64,000 nucleotides of DNA from Porphyridium purpureum (Eukaryota; Rhodophyta; Bangiophyceae; Porphyridiales; Porphyridiaceae): assembly GCA_008690995.1 (NCBI GenBank), contig VRMN01000003.1, positions 372,001-436,000 on the forward strand, written 5' to 3'. The translations under genes and the position numbers were made by a program. Positions 47,492-57,983 of the stretch are shown piece after piece. Under the pieces are notes generated by a model that was not told the origin of the DNA, did no database searches, and saw only the letters and a list, made by a program, of their open reading frames with translations. Numbering within the stretch: position 1 is the stretch's first letter; every line of letters starts with the position of its first letter.

Positions 47492-48766
47492 TTACTCTCG
47501 GGTCGCATCGCGTTCTGGTTGACCCTGCAATTCTCCTGTGACTTCAGGCGACCCCATGCCTTGTCCTCGCCGTTCCAGCTTCTTGGCCAGCTTGGAAAAG
47601 CGGTGCTTCACGTCCTGGTCCGTACGGTCCGGCATGTGGCGTGCAATAGTTGCCCATTTGCGACCATACTGCTCGTACAGCTCCAGAATACGCGCGTCCT
47701 CGTCAGGCGTGAACATGCGCGGCTGCTCGCTGCGGCGCTGAAGCGTGTACAGCCACCGTGAACGCATCTGCTTCCCGCTGCGGTCCGGCATGTGGTTTTG
47801 CGCAAGCATACGCCAATTGCCAGCGCCGTACTTGCACACGAGCAACTCAAGCTGCGCGTCTTCCTCTGGTGTCCAATACATTCGGTCCGGCTCAATGTCT
47901 CGCAGAATCGCTCGCGAATTCGCTGCGGTCAACCCGCCACTGCTGGAAGCACCACCAAGCGGCTGAGCTCTCGAGCAAGAAGACATATGCGTCGAATGAG
48001 CATGTCTGTAGTCAGGAACTAGAAACCCTGCGTCTCCAGGCTTTCCTAGCTCTTGGAAATATTGCTGGGGTGTTTCATGCGCCGCAGGCCCAAGGGGTTG
48101 CGACAGTCCTGTGTTCCTTGTCTTCTCGCGGCCATCAGCTAAGAAATCCGCTACTTCCCCCCGCGGTGTCACGCTCGACTGTCGCCGGTATTGCCCCAAC
48201 GCACCGGACTGCGCTGATTCCTCTAAATGCGCACCGCTGCTGTTCAACATACCGTGAAAGAATCCGGACGGCGGACGCCGGAGACTTCCCGGTGCACTGG
48301 ACGTGTCGAGCGTCGAAAAGGGTGAGGGATGCACTGTCCCTACGTTAAAGTTGCCGCTGTTTGTCAGCGCGACCGAGACGGCGTTGTTAGTGTTCACTGA
48401 GCCTTGCAAATTACGTTGGTTGAAGAAAACATCTCGAACAGGATCGGGTAGCTCTGAAACGCTCGGCTCGACAATATGAGGCGGGGCCATCTCAGGCGCG
48501 CTTCCAATCTCAATTAAAGCCATGTTGGGTGCCAACGCCGCGCCGGTCGGTGAGCGTCCTAGAACGTGGCCGTCTTGCGACTCGCACTCCCGAATCATGT
48601 CGTGAATACTAGGAAGCCGCAAGGCACCGGCCGACTGCGGCGGCCATGGCTTGGCGTCGAATGAGCTTCTGCTCGCGTCAAACGGCGGGTACTGGGCAGC
48701 GGGTACTGATTTCCAAGGCACACCGTCTCGCTCTCTCTCTGACATGACTGCATATAAAGTAGGCAT
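47492..48766 (-). CDS. R2R3-type Myb transcription factor (second copy)
   Basis: The 424-aa protein starts at ATG 48766, with a second ATG seven codons on (MSERERDGVPWK). Two Myb repeats lie near the C-terminus: RMYWTPEEDAQLELLVCKYGAGNWRMLAQ and RMFTPDEDARILELYEQYGRKWATIARHMPDRTDQDVKHRF, with the expected Trp/Phe spacing and recognition helices. It looks like a more typical R2R3 pair than the first Myb. The N-terminal 280 residues are Ser/Gly/Pro-rich. A TATA box lies ~105 bases upstream. Nuclear; target genes unknown. Confidence 0.88.
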   Translation of the reverse strand: MPTLYAVMSERERDGVPWKSVPAAQYPPFDASRSSFDAKPWPPQSAGALRLPSIHDMIRECESQDGHVLGRSPTGAALAPNMALIEIGSAPEMAPPHIVEPSVSELPDPVRDVFFNQRNLQGSVNTNNAVSVALTNSGNFNVGTVHPSPFSTLDTSSAPGSLRRPPSGFFHGMLNSSGAHLEESAQSGALGQYRRQSSVTPRGEVADFLADGREKTRNTGLSQPLGPAAHETPQQYFQELGKPGDAGFLVPDYRHAHSTHMSSCSRAQPLGGASSSGGLTAANSRAILRDIEPDRMYWTPEEDAQLELLVCKYGAGNWRMLAQNHMPDRSGKQMRSRWLYTLQRRSEQPRMFTPDEDARILELYEQYGRKWATIARHMPDRTDQDVKHRFSKLAKKLERRGQGMGSPEVTGELQGQPERDATRE

Positions 48767-48869
48767 GTCTTCGGCGCCTCCTCACCTACATTCAACGCAC
48801 GTGGCCTTGCTTGCCTGACAACCTCCTCAGCCTTTGCGATCCGCACCGAACGCGACTTCCGCGGTCGTA

Positions 48870-48875
48870 TTTATA
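48870..48875 (-). promoter_or_regulatory. TATA box of second Myb gene
   Basis: The minus strand reads GGGCGTATAAAT across this site. The same 12 bases occur at the TATA box of the kinase at 57.98 kb, a longer match than the TATA core alone. Confidence 0.6.
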
Positions 48876-51018
48876 CGCCCACTCTTATTTCGGCTCCCAT
48901 TCTGATTTCAGAGGATTGTTTGCAAGCCATCCTGATCCAAATAAGCAGCTGCGCGTGAGCAGGGAACACACCTGGCACGACAGCCGCGACGTGATTTGCG
49001 TGTCAAAATGATTTTCCCACATCATCAGCACAACTCGAGGTGATTATTCCCTCGTCCGCCGAAACCCGAACGGTATCGAACTTGCGCCTTGTTGCCCGTA
49101 CTGGATTGCGCCCTGTGCACGCTCGCATCGTGTTAAAATGGGCTTTTTTTCAGTACGGCGACGATCGAGCGCACAAATTCTCCGCCCGATCCTCTTTTTG
49201 ATGCACCCTGGAGCCTGACAACGCGCGCAAAGCGAGCGCCCGCACCTATTTCCCGCGTTTTTATACAGCACAACGCACGATGCAAACTGCCCGGGTATAG
49301 CCGTTAATTGCGCGGTTCGGTGGGTTGGTTGATCACCTGCACAGCCAGGCGTTACTGCGCACACTGTAAATCACCTGCTTACGTGGACGTCAAGGGTCAT
49401 TTTCTGCACATTGGGTGTGCGTGGACACCGCGTGCTTTTTCTCCTTGCTCACCAACATGACAGGCGTGGATTTGATTCAGTTAATGTGGGGGTTTCCGCT
49501 CGATCGCAGCAACCAGCTGGCGCTCGCTCGCGCGCTTGTTGTGGAAGGTGAGCTTTCACTCGCTCGCAGCGCAGGGGCGCTGGACCAGCACACCCATTTG
49601 CGCTGTCTCGTGGGTGAGCATAGCGACATAACATCTGATGAGGCGGCAGACACACATGTTTACCTGGAGAAGGTCGCCGCACGTCGTAGGGGTTCTGCCG
49701 GCTGGTCTCGGGCTCGGAAGCCACAGGCCAGACGCCAGGCCTCCGATGGCCAAGCCTTAGTCTACCCGACAAGAACATCCGGCTAAGGAGCAGGCTCACC
49801 CGAGGGCGCGCCGGCAAGCGCGTAGTGGCAAAGTCTATTCGCACGATCCAGCGGCGCAGCAGGGACATGTGTGCTTGCGCCATCTCGTTGGTAAGCACAG
49901 CGACGTCACGGAAGACTCGGCTCCGGTTACACATGCTCGTACGGAGCAAATTACCGCACGTCAAAAGTGTTCTGCTGACTGGTTGGGACAACGCAAGCCA
50001 GAGACCAAGCCCAAGACGAAAAGGGCCATGTCCTAGTCTACCCAACTTGAGCACGGCGTGGAGGAGCAGGCTTACTCGCGGGAGCGCTAGCATGCGGATG
50101 TAGAGCGCCAACGCGGATTGGCATTGTGGCATCCAATGGCACCTCTAATACGGAGCCAGTCACGGCGGAGGGGTACGTCACCGCAGCGCACCACAAAAGC
50201 ACGCCAACCCCGACACAGCTTTCGAATCGCGGCACCGCAGATCCCGCGTGCGGCCCGATGTACGGAACGGGTAAGTTTTTTGTCGGCCTATTTATAGTAT
50301 GTAAGCCGTCGAAAACCGCGTCTTTTTTGTATAAACGATTTCACGTGCACCCCACGAGCAACATGCACAAAACGCACATTTTGAAAGGCTTCGCGCTCCA
50401 CGCCGGCCACTTTGGGCGCAGATTACCGCGCAGCTTTGGTGTCTGAGCGCACGCACCTCGTTTACTAAGCGACAGCGGCGCGGCTGTCCGTTTGATGCAA
50501 AACAGGGCCGTTTTCGCAGGGAGGCAAACGATCGACTTCCGCCTCACGACAGACAGCCAAAAAAAAAACCAGCAATCCGCAGCGTATTTGAAGGAGACGC
50601 TTCACGCCGGTTCTGCTACGGCAACAGAGGACGTCGGCTCGTGACTTTGGTCTGCAGCAGAGGAAAGGAGAGGGTGTGTGGGCAAAGACGAGACCAGGTA
50701 TTCACGTGTGTGCTCGGCTTGGTGTCCTTGGTTGTGTTCATTTGGGTGTGTGGAAGAGCTTTCTCAGCTCTCACCGGGCGACAGGCTTTATCTTGACTTA
50801 GCATGAGCAGGCTGCTGAAACTGTGGAAGGCGCGCAAATTCAATAGCGCCGGTCTGTGAGGAGGCGACGCCGGGCCGTCAAGGTTTGCTCGAGATCATTA
50901 GGAAGTTCCGCGTTAGGTGGGGCTCTTGTGAGGCGTTCGTGGTCGCTCGCGAGGAGCGGAGACTACCACAACAGAGCGAGCAGAGCCGCCTCGTGCACCA
51001 CGCATCTTGTCAGTCAAC
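48876..51018. other. region without a recognised gene, holding a diverged tandem repeat
   Basis: Apart from the ~277 bp repeat at about 49.5-50.1 kb, described separately, this stretch has a TATAAATAGG on the minus strand near 50287-50296 and the GC-rich leader of the bZIP gene. An ATG frame on the minus strand (50132 to 49449, 227 codons) spans the repeat; whether it codes is open. Confidence 0.4.
49500..50130. repeat. diverged tandem repeat, ~277 bp period, two units plus part of a third
   Basis: Unit A (about 49500-49786) and unit B (about 49787-50063) align through most of their length. For example, TTGCGC..TCTCGT and GGTRAGCAYAGCGAC recur 277 bases apart. The partial third unit shares AGGAGCAGGCT and the bases after it. 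By eye the identity is roughly 55-60%. Translated on the plus strand, both units give LRxLVGxHSDxTxDxAxxTH; on the minus strand both give GLWL, RTxxTCGxLL and LTxExAQ. Changes are spread over all codon positions, so coding is not proven on either strand. Confidence 0.6.
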
Positions 51019-51561
51019 ATGGGAGCGACAGAACTCAACATGTCTGCGTCCGACGCGGCGTCGGAGATTGTGAAGGTGAAGGAAAGGGTGAATCAGGATG
51101 CAGTCCAAGGAAATGACAAGGATCGGACACGCGACCGAAACCGCGCCAAGGCGGCGCGCTTTCGAGCGAGGAAGCGAGCAGAGCTTGAATCGCATATCTC
51201 AAAGTACATGACAGTCCAGCGCGAAAATGCCTCGTTACGTGCACAGATTCTCGAGATGGAGTTACGCATGACTGAGATGCAGCATATTCTTGAGAATGGG
51301 AGGTCGAGTCAGAAGCCAGAGCAACAGGAACAGCCGCAGACGGCTCAGTCAACACCTTCGAGCTCACACGGCTCAACGACGGAATACTGCATGAGCGAAG
51401 ATCTCGACTTTTTCATGCCGGAAGGGACTGATTGGTCAACGAGCGACGCCATGTCGAGGTCGGACCAGATGGTCAATCTGGGGCCTGAGATCCCAGAGGA
51501 CGAAGCAGAGACCGAGGACGAGGGAGATGATGTGATGGGATTCTGGTTCGGTCCTCGTTGA
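51019..51561 (+). CDS. bZIP transcription factor
   Basis: The 180-aa protein starts at MGATELNMSASDAASE. The basic region DRNRAKAARFRARKRAELES has the N-x7-R signature, followed by a short leucine-zipper-like helix (SHISKYMTVQRENASLRAQILEMELRM) with Leu, Met or Ile at heptad positions. The C-terminal third is acidic and Ser-rich with LDFFMPEGTDW, a possible activation region. bZIP proteins bind DNA as dimers in the nucleus. The 5' leader appears to be long; no TATA box is evident. Confidence 0.87.
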   Translation: MGATELNMSASDAASEIVKVKERVNQDAVQGNDKDRTRDRNRAKAARFRARKRAELESHISKYMTVQRENASLRAQILEMELRMTEMQHILENGRSSQKPEQQEQPQTAQSTPSSSHGSTTEYCMSEDLDFFMPEGTDWSTSDAMSRSDQMVNLGPEIPEDEAETEDEGDDVMGFWFGPR

Positions 51562-51702
51562 GATTTTTCGTTGACGGGATGTTGCGATGGATGAAACGCA
51601 ACGCACACTTGGCTTCTGTTTCCCCGCACCTTTCTTGACTACCCGGCGGAATAAAATGGATGTTACAAAGGAACAAGTTTATTTCGGAGCACGTGCTGCT
51701 AC

Positions 51703-52215
51703 TCAATGGGGCTTCGGGACATGGCCATCCACAGCCATGTTGCGCGTCGCACTCGGTAGTCTGAGTTCCATACCGTCGAGTTCCGGCGTGGCTATTATTT
51801 GGCAACCCAACCGAGAGTTTTCCTTGAGTCCAAATGCAAGGTCGAGCATGTCGTTTTCATCGTCGCATGGCTCTTTCAACTTTGTAAAATTCTTGTCGTC
51901 CACGTACACATGGCAGGTTGAACACGCGAGGGATCCTTCGCACGCTCCCTCCAGGTCAATATCGTTGCGGTGGGCGACCTGGAGCATATTTGCGCCCAAT
52001 GGTGCCTTGACTTCTATCCGCCGCTGGTCGCGGTCTATAAAGTAAACCGTGATTGCGCGCGACTCGTCGTAAGGCTCATTTCCGTGTGCCCGGCGCCAGG
52101 TGCGAGTGTGGTTGGAGGCCAGGTTGCTCGCCGGAGCCAAGGGCGCCGCCCATGTTCTTCCCCAAGGCAAACGACAGGAGTTTCCCAGCGGCCGCAGAAG
52201 AGCTGATGCGCGCAT
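51703..52215 (-). CDS. mitochondrial [2Fe-2S] ferredoxin (adrenodoxin/Yah1 type)
   Basis: The 170-aa protein starts at MRASALLRPLGNSC; the first ~55 residues are an Arg/Ala/Leu-rich mitochondrial presequence. The ferredoxin domain has the cluster ligands in CEGSLACSTC (C-x5-C-x2-C) and a fourth Cys in SRLGCQI. The acidic partner-binding stretch DDENDMLDLAFGL is typical of the adrenodoxin/Yah1 class. It donates electrons from ferredoxin reductase in Fe-S cluster assembly and haem A synthesis, upstream of carriers such as the CGFS glutaredoxin at 18.5 kb. Confidence 0.92.
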   Translation of the reverse strand: MRASALLRPLGNSCRLPWGRTWAAPLAPASNLASNHTRTWRRAHGNEPYDESRAITVYFIDRDQRRIEVKAPLGANMLQVAHRNDIDLEGACEGSLACSTCHVYVDDKNFTKLKEPCDDENDMLDLAFGLKENSRLGCQIIATPELDGMELRLPSATRNMAVDGHVPKPH

Positions 52216-53090
52216 TGTTCTGTGTCGCAGTCGCCACGTGCACGGGCACAGCAAGGTGATGAGGCGGAAGATTGCTGTCGGCGGCCGTCTCGGCGCACTT
52301 GCCCCAGCACGGCGCGGACGCGCAATTTCTCTTAGAAAAAATGAAATAAATACGGGGACGGGAAAGAAATTACCACAGAAATTCCTGCGGGGAGGTTGTG
52401 TTTTCCCTTACCTGCAGCGTCAAACAAAATTCAAACGTTTGAAAGTAACGGCACCCCGCACATAACCGTCACATTCGTGCGTCACACAAAAGAGAGACGC
52501 GCGCAGCATCGCGCTCGGAGCTTGGCACGCGCCGAGATCCGATCCATTCCTCTGCAACCCGCAACGGTCGTTTCCATGCAGAGCGCAGAGCAGACTTGTA
52601 AGGAAAATGGGGAAATACTTGTGCATGCAAGGTTGGTCCCGTCGAACATATTGATCCTCGCCACTTGACCAGCCTCCTTGACATCATTTCTTGTTTGGTT
52701 CTGACCGTGCGTGAAGAATCGACCCAGCCACCTTGCCACAGAGTCGTCTAACTTATGGAATGTCCGCGCTGGTGTGTGCGAGCGCGTTTTATAAACATCA
52801 CAGCTGTGCTGCAGGAGTTTAGCGCAGTGCCTGCGGAAAGGGAAGCCAGAGGATATGGTTGGACAGACGCTGCTTGAGCTTCGAGTAGGAGAGCGCGCGT
52901 ATCCACTACCGCGTCGCCGGGAAGGCAGGACGACGCCGAGCGAGACAAAGAAGCTGGAGGCTTGATCACAGCAATTCCGCACTTGGAGCACAGAGCATCA
53001 ACTTGGGGAGCAGATATCCAACATTGCTTTCAACCAGGGCTTGAAGTACTTTTTGCCTAATCTAACCCGTATCGCGTCGCGCGGTCAACG
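52216..53090. other. intergenic between ferredoxin and kinase
   Basis: TTTATAAAC near 52787-52795 is TATA-like but ~300 bases from the kinase ATG. No gene is seen; frames up to ~170 codons on the minus strand are Ser/Arg/Cys-rich and unconvincing. Confidence 0.4.
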
Positions 53091-54737
53091 ATGAGCACCG
53101 AAAAGGGCAAGAATGTGGCGAGTCGGGTCGGGCCGTACCTGATCCTCGGCACCATCTCCGAAGGATCGCAAGGCAAGGTGAAGCGCGCGACGCACATTGA
53201 ATCTGGGGAACCTGCCGCCGTGAAGATTATGGAAAAGTCAGAGCTCGTCGAGCGCGAATTGACAAAAAACGTGCGCCGTGAAATCATCATTATGCGCGCA
53301 CTGAGTCATCCTCACATTGTGAGACTCAAGGAGGTGCTATCGTCCAGTTCAAAAATTTACCTAGTCATGGAGCTGGTGGTAGGCGGTGAGCTGACGCGCT
53401 TCATCAGCGATGTTGCAAAGCGACAGGATTGGGAGCTGATGAGAAAATGGTTCCGGCAGATCGTTGATGCGCTAGAGTACTGCCATCGTCGCGGCGTGTG
53501 CCACCGTGACCTGAAACCTGAAAATATTCTGATTGACGACAATGACAACATCAAGATCACCGATTTCGGCGTCGCCGGGATACGGCAGAACGTGCAGTCC
53601 GACAGCGGACTTGCGCACACGACGTGCGGGTCGCCATTCTTCGTTGCGCCCGAGGTGCTTTCTGGACAAGGCTACGTGGGTATGAAGGCCGACTCGTGGT
53701 CCTTGGGCGTGCTCCTCTACCTGATGGTTTTCGGAGTACTGCCCTTCATGGCAAATGACATGGCTGGTTTGTACCAGCAATTGCTGCACGGCCGCGTGGT
53801 TTTCCCAAGGCAAGCACCCATGGAGGTTATGGACCTCATCCTGCGTCTGCTGGAAAGGGTTCCCGAGCATCGGCTGTCCATGAGTGAAATCAAGGAGCAC
53901 CCGTGGTTTCTGGGCACCAATGTCACGGACATGGAGGCTGCTGCAAAGTGCAATGAACAATCACAGGGCAAAGGCCCCGGCAGGGCGCCATTTCGAAGAA
54001 AGGTATTGGAGAACAACGACAGCCCGCCGAACACAGACGGCACGGGCAAAAAACGGACCAGCAGAATAGGGTTGCTGCTTGCTCGTAGCGGCAGCGGCGG
54101 CAGTGCAAACGCGACGATGAGCCGACAAGGTTCATCCAATGCGAGTGATAACAGTGCATTCACTGAGGATTCAGAATGCAACGAAAATGTGGAACGCACG
54201 AATATGAGCAATGCGGCCGCATCTGCCGTAGACAATGCGAAGCGTACCATGAAACGACTGTCTTCTTCAAGACGCGGCCGCGCACCAGTCACATCAAAGA
54301 GCGCGTCCCCGCTGAGCAACTTACCTTCTGGAGACTCAAGCTTCGAGCTCGCACAGGTAAGCCAACACCAACAACTGCGCGGCATTTTGCGAAACCGTTC
54401 GGCGCATGTTGCGGATTGTTCGCCGCCCTCTCACCAAACACTAGAACGCTCGGGCAGCTCCATAGCGGAAGAAGGCTGGCCACGAGATTTGCGCGCGACC
54501 TATGCGGGCAAATCCTTGCACGACTTTATCGCAGAGGCGCTTCCAGGCAAACCGGAACACAAGATCGCGGAGGTGGTGCAAAAGCTGACGGATGCGGACG
54601 TTGACTGCGTTTACGACTTGCAGGTTGTTGCTGAAACAAGCAAGACCTCACGCGCCACTCGCGGCTGGCTTGAGAGCAAGGTTGGACTCCCAGAAGTGAC
54701 AGCGATGCGTATTGCGCGCATGTTTGCATCAGAATGA
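53091..54737 (+). CDS. CAMK-like Ser/Thr kinase (SNF1/CIPK-like catalytic domain)
   Basis: The 548-aa protein has its catalytic domain at about residues 14-280. The Gly loop reads ISEGSQGKV, with Ser for the first Gly; the catalytic Lys is in AAVK (45). HRDLKPEN is near 139, DFG in KITDFGVAG near 157, then TTCGSPFFVAPEVL and DSWSLGVLLYLMVFGVLPF. These fit the CAMKL group (SNF1/AMPK, CIPK, CHK1). A Ser-rich linker of ~190 residues follows. The last ~75 residues (SLHDFIAEALPGKPEHKI, VYDLQVVAE, WLESKVGLPEVTAMRIARMF) form a compact helical unit resembling a SAM-like domain; no NAF or UBA domain is seen. Confidence 0.88.
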   Translation: MSTEKGKNVASRVGPYLILGTISEGSQGKVKRATHIESGEPAAVKIMEKSELVERELTKNVRREIIIMRALSHPHIVRLKEVLSSSSKIYLVMELVVGGELTRFISDVAKRQDWELMRKWFRQIVDALEYCHRRGVCHRDLKPENILIDDNDNIKITDFGVAGIRQNVQSDSGLAHTTCGSPFFVAPEVLSGQGYVGMKADSWSLGVLLYLMVFGVLPFMANDMAGLYQQLLHGRVVFPRQAPMEVMDLILRLLERVPEHRLSMSEIKEHPWFLGTNVTDMEAAAKCNEQSQGKGPGRAPFRRKVLENNDSPPNTDGTGKKRTSRIGLLLARSGSGGSANATMSRQGSSNASDNSAFTEDSECNENVERTNMSNAAASAVDNAKRTMKRLSSSRRGRAPVTSKSASPLSNLPSGDSSFELAQVSQHQQLRGILRNRSAHVADCSPPSHQTLERSGSSIAEEGWPRDLRATYAGKSLHDFIAEALPGKPEHKIAEVVQKLTDADVDCVYDLQVVAETSKTSRATRGWLESKVGLPEVTAMRIARMFASE

Positions 54738-56762
54738 AAGAACAAGCTATTTTTATATCTTTGAATTCGGAACTTGCGGAGTTCTGCGATAGAGGCCCTG
54801 TGGAGCGCACGGAGCTTTTCTGGCGCGTGCCGTGCCCACTTCCCAAGAAAGCTGCCCGTATGCACGCTGCGCGCTCTCTGCACCTGTTGAAAGCTGGAGC
54901 ATGAGGAATTTCAGGCGCAGTCCGCGAAATGCGCGGGCCCAAAAATTGTTTTGCTGGGGCTGAACCCGCGTACCTATGCGTCAAATGTCTTTCTCACCGG
55001 ACTTGTCCGAACTAAGCTATTGCCTTGGTCGCAACCACAATGTGCTGAACGACATGATCTTGGAGGCGCGTGATGCAGACGCGCGTTGTAAACACGAGTG
55101 CGAGAACGGCGCCAATCCCGACTCTTGGAGCGACCGCTCCGTGCTGAATCCGACAAACTGTCCTTGGACTCGAGCGGCATGGCCAAATCGTCCTCTTTAT
55201 CTGTCACGATTCCGTCGCTCCATGCCCGCGTTTGCTCGCACATACTTGGCTTCGAACTGCTGGTGTCGCTCAAACAGTATTCCATGAAGAAAGCTGCCAT
55301 CTCCCATGCTCCTAAGCGGCGCTCGCGCTTGGCACCCGTGCAAGTCTTTCCACCTTCCTACACGCTCTTGTTTTGTACTCCCAAACAACCTCCATCAATC
55401 TTTGCACCGGCGTGGCAGCGGAAAGTATGAGGGGCGGCAGAGGAGACGCGCCGAACGGCGTGGCTGTGGCGGCTGCGAAGAGAATATCTGGAATGTTTGC
55501 TGGCGTACGATTTGATGACGCATCCCCACTGACCACTCCTCCCCGTGCCAGACCGCACGCGTCTGGAAACTGGCGGATGGTTCGACTTCTCGCCCACGCG
55601 CGGAAGGGTTTACAGCACGCAGGGTTTTTAGGTCGATCTCAGTATCAAGAAATAACCTGCACACTGAATTTCGACCGCGAGGATTGTTTGGCGACTTGCG
55701 GGTGATCGAATTTTTCGATCATATTTCCTGTGGTCGCTGTTTGTGGTGTCTTGGTCAGCAGCGCGGCGATCCTCAAGATCGATCGCGCTTGCGTCATGAG
55801 GATCAATCAAGCGTGCGCCATCATGTGTTACAGAGCCGTGACTCTAACGCACCCGGTAGGTCCCCTCGGCAATCGACTCTTCACCCGCTTGCCGACGCTC
55901 CAACCTGTATTTCCACTCACGACAAACACTCTTCGCCTAACTTAAACTATCGCAGCCGCCGCAGACGTTTCTGAGATGTCATGCTTGTACGATTCTCCCA
56001 TGCTGTCACGTCTCTGACTAGTATTGGCTGGATACGGTTTACCTAGCTCGCGCACACAGCATAACATCATGGCCACGTCAATACCCTACAGTAGGGTCAA
56101 ATCCGTGTCGGCCTTCCGGTTGCGCAGCGTCAAAGGACACACGTAGCGCAATGCGATTTATGACTAGGGCAAGGCAAAGTGATTGGCTGCTTCAACCCCC
56201 AGACCGCTTTCCGATCCTTACATATCGTGTTGTCCGCGTATTCTCTCTGCCATTTACATGTGAGCCCCGAATGTCGCCCATTTGACCATTGCTCGCAAGC
56301 ACGGCCACCTTTGTCTCTTGGCAAGCATGTTGTGTTGGCATTTAGCGCGGACTAGAGCGCATCTCTTCACCATGGGTTGCAGCAGCAGCGGGTGGGCGCG
56401 AGCGTAGAACATGTCCCGCTTGGTGTCTTCCTTCAACCACATAAAGTCTTTCGCCATCGAGCGGCCTGTGCGATTCGCTTCCTTGTGCGGGCATTCTGCC
56501 TCCTAAGATGCTGCTGGCTGCTCTCGCGGCGAATCACAAGAGCGCGAGGGATCAACGAGAACTGCCGTGCAGGATCCTACAAAAACACGTCCTACACAAA
56601 GAGTGCCCAGGCGCTTCAAGGTTAAAATTTTATTACAGTTAGCTGTCAGTGCACTAAATATCTGCGCAAGCGTGGTGCAAATGAGTCTTCTTGAACAAAA
56701 GACCGAATGCTGGTGAACGCGATAGCCTGCGGCCGTTTGTGTCAGAGACATTAAAACCACGG
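54738..56762. other. 2 kb region without a recognised gene
   Basis: Both strands have many frames of 60-150 codons, none with recognisable domains. The 5' part (about 54750-55300) has a minus-strand frame rich in Ser/Asp (LSDTSSSKPSMCEQ...) that I could not assign. No tRNA-like cloverleaf or repeat was noticed. Confidence 0.4.
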
Positions 56763-57860
56763 TCACCCACGAAGGCGCGCTATATACTGAGTGAAATCAA
56801 TTGCAATTGACGAAAACTTGTCTGTCAGTGGCGCAAGGTCCAGTGACTCCATCTTATGTGTACTCTGACTTCGTCTTTGCCGTTGCGTCTGCGCTTCTCG
56901 TTTGTGCCCTTTCTGCTGGATCGCCCGCTCGGCCATCAATACTTCCAAAAACTCGGCAACTTGCCTTGCTGCCGGGCGCAGCGCCGGGTCCCGGTTCAAC
57001 AGAGCTTTGATCAGGGTCTTGGCGTCCGGTGTCACGCGCTCCCACACCGGGTGCGCAAACGACACCTCCGCGCGACAGATATCTGCCGCCACTTCATCGT
57101 GCGTCTCGCCACTAAATGGGTACTCACCGCAGATCAGCGCAAACGCCATCACACCAACCGCCCACATATCGGCCCGAAACGCGTCGTACGACGCAATTCG
57201 CTGCACAACCTCCGGCGCTTGATACTTCAGCGTCCCGGGGAACTGGCGGCGCTCGCCAATGTCCTCCATGTCACCAACCTTGCATGCAAAGCCAAAGTCA
57301 ATCAGTTTCGCTTGGAACGAGGACGGTTCGAGCAGCACATTTTCCAGCTTGACGTCTCTGTGCGCAATGCCGCGCGCGTGGATCGCCGCCAGCGCCTCGA
57401 CAACGTCGCTGCAAATCAGCAGGATCTCATTCTCGGTGAACGTGCGCGCTGCGGCCACATCAAAGAGATCCTTTCCTTCCACAAGTTCGGTCACCACGTA
57501 GTAGTACAATGAATCTTCGAACCATTGGATGATGCGCAGCACATTCTCGTGCGCGACGTCGCAGAGGATCTTCACCTCTGCCTTGACATGTGCGCGTTGG
57601 GCCGCGCCAGCTTTGCCGGAAAGCTTACGGAGCATTTTGACTGCAACCTTGCCCCGCGGACCAACGGCACTAAACACTGCGCCTTGTCCGCCCTGACCAA
57701 TAATCTTGCACAAAGTGATTCCATATTTTGCCAAGGTCCTATTTCGGGCTTGGGCCACACCGTCAAGCGCGGAAAGTGACACACCGTCCCTTTGCGCCAG
57801 AAGGTGCACATCGCCAGAGGCCTGGCGTCTCTGGTGCGAACGAGAATCGTGGCTCGCCAT
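56763..57860 (-). CDS. Ser/Thr protein kinase, left copy of inverted pair
   Basis: The 365-aa protein starts at MASHDSRSHQRRQ, the only in-frame ATG after an upstream stop. Kinase motifs: IGQGGQGAVFSA, VAVKMLRKL, HRDVKLENVLL, LIDFGFACK, and TLKYQAPEVV in place of APE context, then DMWAVGVMAFALICGEYPF. A short basic tail follows. It is nearly identical to the kinase at 59.5-60.7 kb, which lies on the other strand; the core of ~280 residues differs at only about a dozen places. A CAMK-like assignment is likely but the group is not certain. It has its own TATA box. Confidence 0.9.
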   Translation of the reverse strand: MASHDSRSHQRRQASGDVHLLAQRDGVSLSALDGVAQARNRTLAKYGITLCKIIGQGGQGAVFSAVGPRGKVAVKMLRKLSGKAGAAQRAHVKAEVKILCDVAHENVLRIIQWFEDSLYYYVVTELVEGKDLFDVAAARTFTENEILLICSDVVEALAAIHARGIAHRDVKLENVLLEPSSFQAKLIDFGFACKVGDMEDIGERRQFPGTLKYQAPEVVQRIASYDAFRADMWAVGVMAFALICGEYPFSGETHDEVAADICRAEVSFAHPVWERVTPDAKTLIKALLNRDPALRPAARQVAEFLEVLMAERAIQQKGHKREAQTQRQRRSQSTHKMESLDLAPLTDKFSSIAIDFTQYIARLRG

Positions 57861-57977
57861 TCCCTTTCTGTCCGGTACTCGCCGTGTCAGGTTGTTCCTT
57901 GACTTTGTTTTCTCTGATGCTCTTCGCAGCCGTCCGTGCCTCGACAACGTAGTGCTTCAGCGTTGAGGAGCACCCCA

Positions 57978-57983
57978 TTTATA
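57978..57983 (-). promoter_or_regulatory. TATA box of left kinase copy
   Basis: The minus strand reads CAAGGGCGTATAAATGGGG here, ~118 bases upstream of the ATG. CAAGGG followed by TATAAA is shared with the right copy. Confidence 0.65.

Noticed and set aside
49041-49120. TTCGA-containing stretch that first looked like a tRNA T-arm
   Set aside because: The flanking bases do not pair into a T stem or acceptor stem, and no anticodon arm can be drawn.
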